A stretch of DNA of 64,000 nucleotides, taken from positions 632,301-696,300 of the forward strand of contig NC_089312.1 in NCBI RefSeq assembly GCF_036669915.1. The letters run 5' to 3'. The translations under genes were made by a program, and so were the position numbers. The notes beneath the pieces are model-generated. The model made no database searches, was not told the DNA's origin, and saw only the letters and a program-made list of their open reading frames with translations. Below are positions 13,401 through 27,356 of the stretch, piece after piece (the first letter of the stretch is position 1; each line of letters starts with the position of its first letter). This DNA comes from Pocillopora verrucosa. Lineage: Eukaryota; Cnidaria; Anthozoa; Scleractinia; Pocilloporidae.

Positions 13401-14637
13401 TGGAATTTCAATAACTGGAGGCTGACATCAAAACTTTGGAATCTCAGTAACTGAAGGCTGCAAAAGTGAGGCATTTATTCAGAAATATGTGTAGCAAGGG
13501 AACAGTGTCAAGTACACGTCAGAAGAATATGTCCACATCAGAAAATTAAATAGACATAATTATAGCCCAGCAATCAAAATTAAGAGATGAGAACTTTCTA
13601 ACTTTAATGCCTAATTAACATGGGAATGAGGATCATCCAAATTATTGTAAGTGTATGTACTCAATTTCCATTAAATCACATTAAATACTGATCAAATAAG
13701 TTCATTAATGGACATCAAAGATGCAAAATGCATGACAAATTTAAGGAAGTGATCTACAATTCATAATGCAAAGAAGAAAGAGAGAGAGAACGAGGAAAAC
13801 AGGTTCTTAAACCCTTTAACTCTCCACTATATATCCAGACAGGTAGTGAGAATACTCAAACTCATAGGTACAATTTATTACCTTGATTGAACAGCCTAAT
13901 TCTTGTAATCAATTGGAAGGAAATGTGTAGTAGCTAGAGGGGAGAATTGAAAATCAGATCTTTGGAGTTAAAGGATTAACATTTACCTGGTCTTTCTTCC
14001 AGAAGCCAATGATAGAATGGTGAATGTCACTGAGGTATCACTACTGTCTGTTGTGGTGACTTGTACAAGATTTCTTTCGGTTATGTTTGGCTTTTGCACC
14101 AAGACATGCCTGGAAAAAAAAACAAACAAACAAAAAAAAAAACACAGGCGGCAGCTCTGATTAGGATTAATGAAATACACGAACATCAGCCAAATGTAGA
14201 TGTACAGTTGTCCAAATCTCAATGTTTGCTTGCTCACTAGAAGTCTAAGTTCGATTATTGCAGATTGCCTCACGTCGATCTCTACAGCTGAAAAGTAAGC
14301 TAAGTGCTATCTGAACATAGAACCCGCTTCCACAGTAGTTACAAATCTAAAATTCTTTTCAATTAGAATGAACTATGACTAATTGGGTATTTAAAAGCTT
14401 GAAAATAAACACGTGCACATGCTATGATAATAATGTGTGTACCTGGGTTACGACAAGCTTTGCTCGATGTCTGCTTTGCCAAGTTCTTCATCTTCCGAAT
14501 CCCACTTATATTCCTTCTTATCTTTACTCAATTCACAACCTACAAAAGATCTGAGGTAAAAACATACTGCATTGAATGCCGAAATGCTTCAGGAAAGACA
14601 TCTTACCCCAAAAATACTCTTTCTCCATCGACGCCAT
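7450..14637 (-). CDS. NPM1: Nucleoplasmin/nucleophosmin-like histone chaperone; frame irregular in places
   Basis: Nucleoplasmins are pentameric nuclear/nucleolar histone chaperones. Exons read on the minus strand: 14637-14607 (MASMEKEYFWG), 14539-14443 (CELSKDKKEYKWDSEDEELG), 14109-13987 (ERNLVQVTTT, VTFTILSLASG), 12441-12403 (GSGPIHLTGSVYQ), 12145-12121 (DYDEEES), about 10942-10815 (acidic, then Lys-rich), about 10260-10125 (Asp/Glu tract), 9743-9705 (MEGKANKKPPMTN), 9542-9480 (GVAKADKKDKTEKQNK), 9091-9023 (PSTPKTDGKKDQGKKAG), 8503-8468 (LSMDKIKEKLLK) and 7832-7758 (NLPKKVEKFKNYLKHSYKIT). A possible last exon is 7476-7450 (WLLENSRP, stop). The order matches the family: core beta-barrel, acidic tract, basic linker, small C-terminal helical domain. 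The short core exon between 13987 and 12441 was not found, and one to three acidic exons near 11.5-11.8 kb are uncertain. Several exons need one-base shifts to read as the family does. Identity is clear; intactness is not. Confidence 0.85.
7537..7564. repeat. Poly-G tract
   Basis: A G run of about 14 followed by AAAGGGGGAGGGGAG; C-rich on the other strand. It lies in the region of the possible last nucleoplasmin exon/intron. Confidence 0.8.
8081..8239. repeat. MITE family A copy
   Basis: Ends in GGAAGTTAAAGGGTTAAT and contains TTTACATGGAAATATGTTAG, GGGGAGAATTTACAATCAGA. The same segments recur at 13805-13980, 26335-26541 and, inverted, 32011-32226. Confidence 0.7.
8711..8734. repeat. Poly-G tract of about 20
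   Basis: An uninterrupted G run after TTTTTTTTTTGGTG, inside a nucleoplasmin intron. Its length should be treated with caution because such runs are prone to assembly error. Confidence 0.8.
10125..10260 (-). other. Acidic (Asp/Glu) tract exon of the nucleoplasmin gene with interrupted frame
   Basis: The minus strand is a GAT/GAG/GAA-rich stretch that would encode a long Asp/Glu run ending ESDDED then a stop codon (GAAGATTAG). The acidic frame is broken at three or four places by single extra or missing bases (for example GATGATTGATTATGATGAAG and GATGATGAACGATGATG). An acidic tract is expected in nucleoplasmins, so this is probably its main acidic exon. Whether the breaks are real or assembly errors in low-complexity sequence cannot be told here. 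Confidence 0.6.
11187..11330. repeat. MITE family B copy (inverted)
   Basis: Shares CATATTCTCCATACTGTTCT, ACATTTCCTAAGGTGCTGAC and AAGGAGAA with the copy at 24168-24358. Confidence 0.7.
11888..12098. repeat. MITE-like element with AACCC...GGGTT ends
   Basis: Starts AACCCGTTCTTAATCC and ends GGGAGTTGAAGGGTTTTT, like families A and B, with TTAATTCTCC and GGTATTGGATCAACTTATAA inside. A diverged relative in a nucleoplasmin intron. Confidence 0.5.
13040..13065. repeat. Perfect 26-bp palindrome
   Basis: The arms TTCATCTACATTT and AAATGTAGATGAA are exact reverse complements with no spacer, in a nucleoplasmin intron. Confidence 0.85.
13805..13980. repeat. MITE family A copy
   Basis: Begins AACCCTTTAACTCTCCACTA and ends GGAGTTAAAGGATTAA, giving short terminal inverted repeats. 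The interior matches other family A copies. Confidence 0.75.
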
Positions 14638-16115
14638 CTTGTCAAGAGAACGTCCGTTGCACGTGGTCGTGGTTTATGGAGCGCATACACTGTAACAACT
14701 CAACCGCTTTCTGATTATAGGCACGCAGGGCGTGCTAGCGAAATTAGAGCAGCCAGAAAGATTACAACCCAACGTAACGTTTTTGAAACTGCGTTTTCTA
14801 GAGTAATATTTGGACAACACGTTTTGAAAGCGTATATGCTTTCGAAAAAAACTCTGAAGAGCTTCAAATACTAGATGGAAAGGGGACAACAGAACCCACG
14901 GGGGTACGTTAGATTCGGAAAAGCTACAAAGACATGGTATGGTGTTTGAGTCGTTTTTATCTGATAAAGAGGAGAAATTTTCCAAATATGGTCTCAAAAA
15001 GGGCAATATAATAGTGTTAAGTCGAGCAGGGTTTTCAAGTGAACAACGGGAGGACTGAAACATATTTGTCTTTTCGACTAGGAATTGTGGAGAAGTCACC
15101 TAACTAATTTTGTCAATAGAGGTGATTTCTAAGAGCAGGAGCCCATCACTTTGGGCTCCTGCAAAGGGCTAATTGTACCAATTCTAAATTCGGCACCATA
15201 TGAAGCGTTACACCATACAGATCGTGATGGATTCAAAACCCAAACACAACTGTCAGAAACTAGGTCTGAAAGCGGGTGTGAAAAGGAGAACTTGTTATAT
15301 GTTTTGGTCTTAGAAAGGATCAGGACTTTGAGAACAAGGCGACACACATCTACAGAATTGCCGAAAGGTCCCTCCGTATCCAACCTCCCCCCTCCCCCCC
15401 CACACCCCACTCCAGCCCATACAAACTTTTCTTAAGCCTTTGCATGCCCTCTAAAAAGAGCTAGAAGTGAGAGAGACTGATGACGAGCGCGAATCACAGG
15501 AGACCACGGGTAGGAGAAAAGTTCGAAGCAAATTTTCCCTTATCGCATATCCTTCGTACTCTGCATACCATCTTAATTCTTTCATTTCTACTTCTTTTCT
15601 TTTAGGTTTGTTTTTTTTGTTGGTTCGTTTTACTTTTTTTTTTTTTTCCAGCAAAGTAAATTTCGGGTAGGAAGCACACCCACATCACCCACAATACAGT
15701 GCAAATGTTATAAATCGAGCTTGGGCTACAATAGGCTTGACGGTAATCAGTGGGGTGAGTTGAAATTGAAAGTAAAATTTATAGCGACTATGGTGGACGA
15801 TGTATACAAGAAAAGTTTGGAGAGAGCATTGCTAGACAAGACACTTCATTTCTGCTTCATGAAACTAAAAATTTTACTACTATTTTCAGATTGTTCGTTT
15901 TGTTGTTGTTGTTGATGTTGATGTTTGTTGTTGTTGTTGTTGTAGTTGCTGTCTTCTTGTAGCACTACTTCACGTTGCCTTTCCGTTGAAAGGGACAAGG
16001 CTTATCTTACTGCTGACAAACAGACGTAACGCGAACATGAACTAAATGTCTGCTAACTCACTGATCAGCTGTCAGTTGTCAGCTCTTGTCATATGCAAAT
16101 TAGTCACCTAGACAT
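14638..16115. other. Upstream region of the nucleoplasmin gene and downstream region of the aminopeptidase gene
   Basis: Both neighbours lie on the minus strand, so this stretch holds the nucleoplasmin promoter and the aminopeptidase 3' UTR. It carries a GTT-rich microsatellite near 15897-15945 and a C-rich run near 15385-15415. I saw no AATAAA on the minus strand close to the peptidase stop and no clear TATA box before the nucleoplasmin start. Confidence 0.4.
15897..15945. repeat. Imperfect (GTT)n microsatellite
   Basis: TGTTGTTGTTGTTGATG continues into further GTT repeats, interrupted by GATGTT. Confidence 0.85.
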
Positions 16116-19100
16116 TCAACCTAAAGCAACTGTCTCTTTTATTAACCAGTTCAGTGCGCTTGTACGGCCCTGTTCTCTCAGAGCTGAGCCAACCTTCTCT
16201 GCACATAAGCCGTGATACCAGTTGATCCAATCAACCTTGTAAGAACAAAAGGAAATACAATCATCTGATGGTATGAAAACCTTTTAGCATTCACGTTGGT
16301 AGAACACGAGTGCGCAAACAACATAACGACATTACACCGGGAACCCGACTAAAACAAAGCGATTTATATGTTGTTATATTCCTATGGAGACCAGTTCGTT
16401 ACACCAAATTCTCAGGGGTAAATTACATGAAATACGTGGTGTAGCTGAAGCGACGCTGCAGCTACAAAGCTGCGCGCACGCTCTAAGTCCATTGCCAAAG
16501 GCAGAGCGCGCAACCATGACAATACGCACCTGCAAACTTATCTCCGGAGCTGCAGATTCGAAGAATAAAACCTCCATGAACTAAATTCAACCTACCTCTT
16601 CTGCTGTTAACATAGACGGTATCAGAAGCTTGGATTGGATTGGAAACTACGAGAAAAACATAAGTCATATATTCAGATTTGATGGAAATTACCATCTAAG
16701 ACTATGCTAAGAACAACGTGAGCACACTGGGAAAGTAAAGTATGAGAGCATACTGAGGAGGGGGGGGGGTCGTTATTGTCAACAGAAGAAGGGTTGTTAA
16801 CGTTGTCAGGAGAAGAGGGTTGTTGTAAGGATGGTCTATCATTTTGCATCTTAAATTCTCTGACGTGTAGCCATTGTACGATTCAAAAAATTAGTTTTTA
16901 TTGAACAATACGGGAACGAAATAGATGCAGGTAACATCGAAAACAAAAGCATCACAGGGGACTCAACCCACCAAAGTCACAAATCGAAATATTACTCGGA
17001 AAGACTTTTTAAACGAGACATGAACACGCTCAAAGTTGTTTTTTTAAAAAGGCTTGTGAATTGCTGGTGTTTTGCTTCCTTTTCGTTTTTAGCCGTTGCT
17101 GTTTTTGGTTTACTACGAGTGAAAGTTACAGAAGGCAACATCCTGCTGCTGAAGAAGAATTCTGAACAAACACCTACCAGAGTTATTGGCTCAAAGCCTA
17201 GGTATCCTCTGTCTTTAAAATTATTCTGTGAATAGATAACCAAAAGTTAGTTTCCTATGGGAATTAAACGAGGCCGTAAAGTTAGATGAACTAACACTCG
17301 GTTGACTTTTCCCCTCCCTTTTCCGACATCGCCCATCGATCTAGTGATAGTTGCCAGATCAGTTATATTACGATGGAGCGCTTTTCGAGTTTTGATGTAT
17401 TGTTTACCTGCAGTTCAACCGGTTTTACAAGCAGCACATTTTCAATACGGATTCCAAAAGCACCGTCTTCATAGTAACCCGGCTCTAAAGATACAAAAAA
17501 AAAAAAAAAAAAAAAAAAAAAACGACAACATTATCGATCAAAGGCACTCAATGCCATAAACTCAAGAACTGTTCAGGCATGGGAATTGATACTATAAAAT
17601 TATGCGGCTTTTCAAGGTTTTTTTGACAATCTGTAAGAACTCTGAAGGGTAAATGTCACCAAATCAAATTCATCGGCCTAATCCTAAATTCTCACAAGAG
17701 TTGCGTGTAGAAATATTTAGTGACTGAATAGGAGAATATACATTTTAAGCAAAAAATTAAAGGCCTACCATCAGTAACCATCATGCCGGCTTCTAGAGGG
17801 GCTTCATTCTCTCTGCTCCGGAATCCGATCCCCTGTGGACCTAGACATGGTAACATCAAAGCATAAAGATGCATTAATCCTGCCAGGTGGATTCAATTAT
17901 TTTCGCGACCTGGAAATAGAACCTTTGTTTTGCAGGGTAAACTTTAAATTAGGCTTTGTCTAATCATATACTTTGTAGGCTTAGACCTCCTAGTATTAAG
18001 CTGATGGGGATGTGCGAATTATCACAACTGGATTGACTAAAACGGCGCTGCATTTATAGTAGAGTTACTAGAATGGGGTTGCACAATTTCTGGATTTAGG
18101 GGGTGGAAAATTCTGCTAAGTAAGAACTTAAAATTAGGAAGATTCGCGGTTAAAAAGTTGATACCGTAATAGCAAAAATGACTAAGCTGGGGTCTGTAAT
18201 TGGCCAAAAAATAGACTATAATGGGGTGTGGGTCCTAAAAGACCCGCGCCACATACCGAGCAAAAATTGAACCAAGGAGCTCCCTAAGGTCACAACAGTG
18301 GCACGCATGCACGCACACAGGCACATGCGTCCACAGCTTACACTTCTTTACTTTCTTGCATTGTTGCACAAGTTCACATTCTTCATTGGCACACACCCTG
18401 CTTGAACGTTCGCATGCTTACAGGCGCCGCATGCGCAACATACCTTCATGTACATTTAAAAACGAGCCAATCCCATGCCCTGTACCATGCAGGTAATCCA
18501 ATCCAGCGTCCCACAAGGCCATGCGGGCTAAAGTATCTAGTCTATGACCTGAAATAAGCAAGGCAGAAAATAAATTAACCAGCGATCTACAAATTCCCCA
18601 GTGAAATGGTTAAAGGAGCGTGCAACAACTTTTAGAGTAACACTCCCAGAAAAATTGCATTAAAATAGATAGCCCGTCTGCTAAACACTACAGAAATATT
18701 GACTTTGGTACTGTTTTGCGAGCACATTACCTGTAGTTTTGTTGGGAAAGACGGCTCTTGCCAATGCAATGTGTCCCTTCAGAACACGAGTAAAACATTC
18801 CTTAAGATAAAAAGAAGCATAACTGTTGGGTATTTATTATGGAGGTATTTCATCACTGTGCCAAATGATTAATCTTAAACTTGTTCGGAAGAATTCCACT
18901 TTAATCAGACACCAAAAACATTGTCCATTCCAGACGAGCTTGGGTTTCAGTATTCTGACACTGCCAGTAGTGGTAGCATTAGATTTATATTTTATTTCGT
19001 TAACAAGGGTTCTGATTAAAAAAAAATAATAATAAAAAAATAAAACCTGAAAGGCTCCGTTATGGTTTGAAAAAAAAAAAACAAAAACAACAACAACAAT

Positions 19101-22100
19101 AACAACATTCATACACAAACCTAATAGTTGGAAGTGTCTTCGGATCAATGTCGGTATGAGCAGGTGCGTACCTACCCTCCCCTAATCCAACATTACTCTG
19201 ACTAGTTATCAGTTGAGTGTTGTTGGGTCGGGGGGGGGGGGATAGGTGCGCTGTTGCTCAGATACTGACATTGATGCGAGTTTTCAAACGCGGTTTGCTC
19301 CCAGAAGTATCTCGAGTTTTAGGGGGAATTACAGGTAATACAAATGACCCATATCTCAATCTGCGTTCAATGGTGAAAATACTAATAGTACCGATTACTT
19401 TTCAATTCACTGAAATAACTTACTCGCTCCCATTTTGTAGGAACACCAAAATGCCACGTGCGAGTAACATCGGTGGTGCCATCCCTAAAGAACAAATAAA
19501 AGTAGTGATGACAACAAATAAACAGGATAGCAACAAAGGTCATGGTTCTTAAGGTTAAGGCAACCCGTTGATTTTGAGACGCAATAGTAGATAATTTTTT
19601 TCGTTATTCCTCTTGTTCATAAAATCCAACTTATTTCTTGGAGAACATTTGGTTGTATCGGCTGAGTTGATGATGCGAATTGGCCACCAAGGAAAGATTC
19701 TAAAACTGACGTTTCTGGCGTTACCACTTCGTTATGGGATACTGGCAAGTGATACTGCGCGTTCTGCTACACTATTAAGAGTGTCCTCTCTGGAGTACAC
19801 TCAATCGAAATGCGCTTTAGTTAGTTTCCTTTTCAGCCGTTGTTTGGTCTCGTCACGCAACACGTTCCAGTGGAGAGAGCGTGACACCTAAAAAACGGCT
19901 GCGAGGAAGACTGCGCTCAAGTGGAATCTGAATAAAGTGACATTTACTTGAACTGAGCCCCAGAGTCGCATAAGTACAACTCTTCTTTGGAAATCATACG
20001 GTCTGTTTCCTCAGCTGGTCTGAAAAAGAAGAAAACAAAACGATGTAATGACATGATTCAGTTTTGTCAAAAAGTTATCAAAGAATGATCAGAGTTGATA
20101 GGATAGCGAATAAGTGTACCGACCCTCGTAGATGTACGGAACCAGTGATAAGCTATCAATACTTTAAATGACACTTAGTATGACGCTCGATATACTTAGC
20201 TATATCTCCAAAGAAATATAGAAATCTCTCGAAATCTAGATGACGGCTGGAAATACCTGTAATGGATAACTGCTCCATTGGAACCGACAGCGGAGATTGT
20301 CTCAAAACTCAGGCTTACAAAGTTTTCCTGCTCTCTGAAACAGAAAAATATTAAAATCTATTAGTTCAGGAAGTCCCTTTGGGAAAGACGTAGAACTTTT
20401 CGACCTCCGCGCGCATGAGCCAGTTGAACTAATTTGTCCGCCTTTGCGAAAAATAGGTTCCCTGACTTACCTATGAATATAAAGTAAGGCCTCTATGGTG
20501 TAACAACACAGTCGCAAAACGTGATTTATCCATTTGTCATGTTTCCCTAACAACTGCTGTACGTTCCGCTTGGAGTTAAGTGTCTCAACATGGCCATTAG
20601 CAAGCGCATAGTAACTTGGTAGTGTGGCTGGAACATCTCACCTTCTAAATTCTTCTAGTTTGGCTGCTCCTGTGACTTCTGTGAGGTCGTCTTTAGGGAC
20701 CTTGACGATGAAATATCATGGTTATGAGAAATTTGACTTATTTCCATATTCATTACAGAATAGATTGTAACGCATAAGCATTTGCTTCAATTGTTATGTT
20801 AAGAAACATCAAACCAGCTGATGATACCCTCACCTTTTGTTCCAGCCAACAGAAATACTCACACAAGGCAACGGCATCTCTGATCTGTGTGAAAGTAATA
20901 AGCCAAGAAAGAGATTAAGGTAATAAAATTTAAGGGATAAAATTGGCCAATTTAATTTTCGCTTGAGTATCGTAAAAGCAAATCCAAAGTAATCACAACG
21001 ACCAATCAGAAGAAAGGAAATTAGCCAATGAGAGCTCAAAGTTTACAAAACAAACCAAATGCCAAAAGCGCGGGAAAACGCGGGTGACCAAGTCGTGTTG
21101 TTGCGTCGTTTTACATCTGATTGGTTAAGAGAGTGACGTGAGTTTTCTGGACCAATCACACAGCGATAACAAAGCAAAATCGATGCAATCCCGGATAACT
21201 TTTGACATTCAATTGAGGACTGCTCTATTGCAATTGGAATTTCTAGGATTGTTTTTATAGTGTACCCACACATCAAGAGGTCATAAGTCTCTTGCACACA
21301 TCTAATACCGTGACTGAGTGGCAGAGGAGTTAGAAGACCAATCAAAGTGTGAACCAAAACAAAACCATAGCCAATCCGAACCATTCTCAACACCAAATTG
21401 AAAATTGTAAGAATTGCACTTGAACGCCCTTTGAAGGCATGTGGTATGTGTACATTAAAGTTTTCTTTTAAATCCTACCAGCATTGCGGGTGATGGGAAT
21501 TAATGCCACTTAGTATAGAGTGTGTATGGTCTAATTCATTACCTAACAAAGACGGGCAACATTAGGAAAAGAACAAATTAAGGTAATCTCGATGACACTG
21601 GCGTTTACTTCTTTGGTAAACTTGGGGAAAAACTAAACATGGGTCTCTGCCTCGATGAGGCTACCCCAATTTTTTTCTTAATCCAAAACAACGTAACTTG
21701 CATTGTCAGTCAACTGACTCTATAAAAACACGCCCTAGTTGATGGAGTCGTGTACTCACATGAGCTTCACGCATGCCCTCGATTTCCACTGCATTCTTGA
21801 CTGCTTTGCTACTAGCCAGTGGCGACGGATCAGAGATGAGTTGAGTCTGGGGGTATTAAGGGAAGATGGGCAAATAAACTCAACCATTGCTAAATTGGTT
21901 TTACGTAGAGGAATAATCATCCCAAAAATTGGTTTAAAATACGTCTCTGTTTAATAACATAACATCGACAATCTCTGAGCGGACATCAGAGGTAAGCCTG
22001 TCCGTGGTAGATAGTGATTTATGATCCCATTAAGAAATCCCAATGTGTTGTTTTGTTTTGTTTTGTTTTACGCTTTTTAACTTCCCGTTCCTTCGGATTT

Positions 22101-25100
22101 CTCACAACTTCCTCTCAAAGGAAGGGGGTTGGGTAAAGGATTGTTGCGAGACATCCTTGAGACGGCCCGCAAAGGATTGTAAAGTTTTTTCAGCTACTGT
22201 GGTCTCTGAGGGGTGGAAACCTCCCCTTAACATCTCGCGGAAAGTATCTCCCATAAATTTCTTCCTTTAGTATTTTGATAAATTTCATGAGCTGGCTATT
22301 ACAGCAGTTGATTCGGCGGTTACAATTTTAAGCTGACATCATTTCTCTAGAGGCATACAACTCAATTATGTCACATTATATCATTCTGTTACCTTAGGGA
22401 CAAGCCTCACTAATGCAACACTGGATGACAAACTAATCTACAAAAAACACAACAGCCAAGGCATTAGGATAACACGTTATCATGAAGGTAACACCATGAG
22501 GTGAAGAACGATGTTATACCTATTGACTGCTACGCGTTGGAAATCTCCAGCTCATAACCTAATTGTTGACCCTTCAATTACTAGGAGTTATTAGCATCTA
22601 AATTCTCCTTACAATATCACCTGTAAATCACACAATAAGGTCATGAGAAGAAAGGAAATGATCACCAATTAAAGATCTTGATTATTAATCAAATTCTCCT
22701 TGTCAGCACCTTAGGAAATGTACATAGAACAGTATGGAGAATATGCATACTGATATTAGGGTGAAAAGGGTTAAATATGCAAACCATCATATAATTTGGA
22801 CCCCCTCTGAAGAAACCAAGGAGATGGTATGGCAGCTAGTAAAAATAGGAACCGTTGATCAAAGTTTAGCCCTGAAAAATCTCAGACAATCTTAATTGGA
22901 ACAAATGATCAAAGTTTACCCTTGAAAAATGCTTGACAAAATCAAAAGCTCTTTTCCATACCCAAATCCTAGCTCCACTATTAGCAGCTTCTTTGACGGC
23001 ATCTGATATTCCCTCATATGAACACACAGTAACTTTGGTCTGATTGTTGTCGTTTTCACTGTCCAAGCCGAGGTGTTTAGATACAGCTTTGTTAAGTTTG
23101 GAATCATCAATAAACAAACTGCAAGCAATAAACACTTTGAGTTCTTAGTCAGGTTCTCCTTTGCAATTCTTGCAAAAGAAAAAATGATGTTTTGTTTGCA
23201 CTAAGAAGACAGTGGAGCAACTGCAAAGCTTTACTCTTATTAAAGGAATCATACAGTGCCTGAAGGCTGGAGTTCCTTTGCACTAATGCCACCATTTTTT
23301 TTCACAAATTTAAGATTCTGGATTTTTTTTATTCAGAGTCATTACTTGATGTATCTTGCATTAGGTCATACAGCTGAACACTGGTCATGGTTTGAACAAC
23401 TTCACACAAACATAATTCAAGGACTTTTTGAGGACAAAAATAGTTGTTATAGCAGTGATTTAGTCAAGATACTGAAACTCTTCCTCAACTTTCTCATACT
23501 TAAAACAAGCAGCCAAGTTTTTTACAATTTTTAGACAGTTCAACCTTAGTTGATGAGACCATAGCATCCTTTAATAAAAATGTTAAATAGGACTTCAGTT
23601 GCTGGATATTTGACCCATTCACCCGGCTATAATTTTCATCACTCAGTCAGTTATGATTGATTGTACATTTCCCCATTGTTCATTTGACTAATGCAAACAA
23701 GGTAGCCCCAGACAAACACTAGTAGAAATTTAGACAATTTGAACATTCTACCAATCAGCAAGGTTTCATTGCCACTTTGGCAAACTCACCTTACTTCATC
23801 TTGAGTGATTATGGCATAAGCAAAGAACACAGGATTAAAAGTCACATCAGAGCCTCGCAAGTTAAACAACCCTAAAGAAAAAGTAAGCAGAAGCACTTGA
23901 CATGACAAAACTTCTTTTCTGTAATAGCTGTTCAACATTACAATATCTGAGACATTTACTGAAATTAAATAATGGGCTTTTGGTAACAATATTACTAACA
24001 TGCAATTTCATCCAGGGCAGTCACCACCAGTGCATCAGCCTTCCTCTTTTTTATTGTTCCTCGCACATGTTTTACTTTTTCTTGCCAGGTTTTTCCTGAA
24101 TTTAAGAAATAATGTAATTCCCATTTAAAGTACACATCAAAATATTTACTGCTTAGCTCTGGCTTAAATCAGTATACATATTCTCCAAACTGTCCTTTAC
24201 ACATTTCCTAAGGTGCTGACAAGGAGAATTTGTTTAACAATCAAGTGCTTCCTTAGTTGGTGATCATTTCCTATATTTTCATGACCTTTATATGTGATTT
24301 AGGGGTGATATTGTAAGGAGAAATTAGATGCTAGTCATTCTTTAAGGTCAAGGGGTTAAATGAACAGTGATGCTGTAGACTCTGCTATAACTGGAGCTTA
24401 TAGTCTATGCAGGTGATTTAATTCTCAAGATGAATCATCATAGAATCTAGACAATGGTGAAGAGAGTGAATTTTCCTGTTCTTGTACATTTTTTACACCA
24501 GCTTTGACTAACCAGTGAATGAGATGTCCAATACCATCAGCCCCTCAAAGAGTGGGTCAGGTCGATTGTGATCTGCCCACACCAGATCAACCAGATTCTT
24601 CTCTGCATATACTAATGACAGTCCTGCTGCTGACAGACTCTGTGCAAGAAATAATGAACAAAAGTTTAAATAATTGAGTTGTATTTATTAAAAAAAAACT
24701 TGCTACACCCTAGAAAAAAATTTTGACTCTCCAGAAACCTCCCGGAGATGTTGCACAGCTGAGGAGCTGACTCAAAAGACAAGAGCAAGCAAACCACAAT
24801 CTGCAGCCACCATCCCCTGCCCACTCTGCTATTGTCTCTTCAGTGCTGGGATTGAATAGCCAGCCTCCTGGGCATCCATGATTGATCTCTCCTCCCCCTG
24901 GATGACTACATGGTCTTCGTTGATCCCGACAGATGAACAACAAACAACAAGCAATAATTGACACCTTCAGTACCATTCCCTGTTTAAAAACAAAAAGGCA
25001 CCATGCCTACATTATGCATGCATTGCTGCTGTGTAATGGTAGGAAGTCTTTCCATGAAGCTCACCTGAGACATTTTGGCCCATTTTCCTAATAAAACAGA

Positions 25101-27324
25101 AGAAAGGTATGCATTTCGTTAAAACAATAATTTGAAGCTACTGTATGTTTATATCAAATTTCCTCAGTCTATAACATCTCTTACTTCTGGATGGATAGTC
25201 AGGCACTGTGAAATCAGAAAAAAGTGTCTACACAAGAACAAAACACATTGACTATACCAGGGCTTAATCCAGTCTGTTCAGCAAGGCCAATATTTAACAC
25301 ACATTTTGGACTCTCTTTGAATATTTTTATTAGTAGTATTTTAGAATTATTATAATGTTTCATCCCAAAAATAAACTCACCATGTGTAATAACCCATGGA
25401 TCAACACCAATCTTTGATCCACTGGGTAATTCCTGATGGGAGACAAGAAAAAAAATCTGTAATTATATATTTAAAAGTTAAATTCTAGGTCTGACCAGCA
25501 AATTCAACTCTAAAGCAGATAATGATCATTGGAATATATTGGTCTCTAGCTTGCATCAAAGTATTACTTATAATTGACATCATACATAGAGATAACTGTT
25601 GATAGTTCTTATCATGTATAACAGAATGATGATTTCAGAATTGGTTTTTGCAAGGTTGTCCAAATTATCAGCTTAAAACTAGGGCCTTTGTTAGTATCAT
25701 CTACCTCAACCTTCAACTTGCACAGATAACACAAGCAATAAGCAATATTATCTCACCTGATAATCTCGTCAATTATCAATGATAATGTCATAAAAGTAAA
25801 TATAATGGCTCTGTACCTGAATCAGCCAGTCTTCCTGAGTTGGAGTTTCGGATAACCCTGAAAAAAATCAGTGATAAATTACTTATAATTAGCTGGCTGC
25901 ATCTTATATTGTTAACAGTCATCAACATTACATACCGGTCCTTTAGAGAAGGTCGGCAGAGCTAGGCAAAAAGTACCACTAAATGAAACATATATCACAG
26001 CTTACAGGGATGCTAGCTTTTTCTAAATCGTGTATGGTTGCATAAAATAGTCCCCTATCTTGTTATATCTAGTCTGCACAGTTAATCCTTTGCCACCAAA
26101 ATTGCACTTTCTGTTCAGAATAATATTCCAATTTTAATCCCATTTAGCCATACTTTGACTTCTCTTCACCTCATTAAGGTTGTACTTTCTTCTTTTTAAA
26201 TTCATCAAGTGTACACAACATTGTGTGTGAGTAGCAGATATTGTCACATAGCAAGGTTTATTTCCAGTATTCTCCTGGCTAAAGCTTAGCCACTTTCATT
26301 CAATTTTGACAAAACAGTCAAATACCTGTCTTAACCATTTAAATCCCAGAAGTGATTAACATGTAAGTTCTCCCTTCAATATACATACATCATCCAGCAA
26401 ACGGGTAATGAGAATACTCAAAATTATCAGGTTGAAGTTGTTATCTTGATCCAACACCACATTCTCAAAACTAATTTACAAGGAAATTTGTAGCAGCAAG
26501 AGGAGAGAATTAACAATAAGATGTTGGGAGTTAAAGGGTTCAAATCTGAAATCAACTTTAACCTTTGCTGTTTCATGGATGGTTTTACTCAAAAAAATTT
26601 CTAGAGGACAGGTGGATGGTAGCTAATTTTGTCACAGATTGTACTCTTCAAAGGGTTCCAAGAACTTTTTCAATAAAGTTACACACCATCCCTCATTAAC
26701 GTCCAGTTTACATCCAGTTGTTTTTCCGCCTGTAAATGATATCTCCCATCTGTCCATAGTGCTGCTTTAGTTTCTGTGACAATTGCAGTCCCTACAGAAA
26801 GTTCAAAATCAAAGTGTAATTAAAAAAAAAATAATTACCTCATCCATTTGAAGACAAATGGTTATAGTAAATAGTAACCTCGTCCATTTGAAGACAAAAA
26901 CACATTCATACCTGCTGAGCCACTAAAGCCACTGATAAATTCTCTTCTTAGGTCACATGATGCTAGATATTCATTCTGTACAATACAAATTATAAAAATC
27001 AGAAAATTAAACAAATAACAGGTGAATCCAAACCTTAAAAATCTGACTCGAACAAGTGAAAACTTGAACAAATGCTATTCTGTAATCAAATCAAACAGTA
27101 CTATGTTACCTTCCTTTTTATCTGATGTTTTGTTGGGAGAGTTTTTTATAAGAAACTTGCCCAGTACATATTTTAAATTTTTTAAATCTACTTCTTTTTA
27201 GTTTTTTCAAATTATAGATTATGTATTTTATTCAATTGTTTACCAATTTCTGCAATAAAATTTATCATTATGATTTCATCAATAATAAAATAATGATACT
27301 GATAATAATAACAATAATAATAGC

Positions 27325-27356
<32 letters not shown>

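Noticed and set aside
14443-14454. Treating AACCCAG/gtacac as a normal donor and calling the nucleoplasmin gene intact
   Set aside because: That junction gives an in-frame TAA; the gene is reported as irregular instead.
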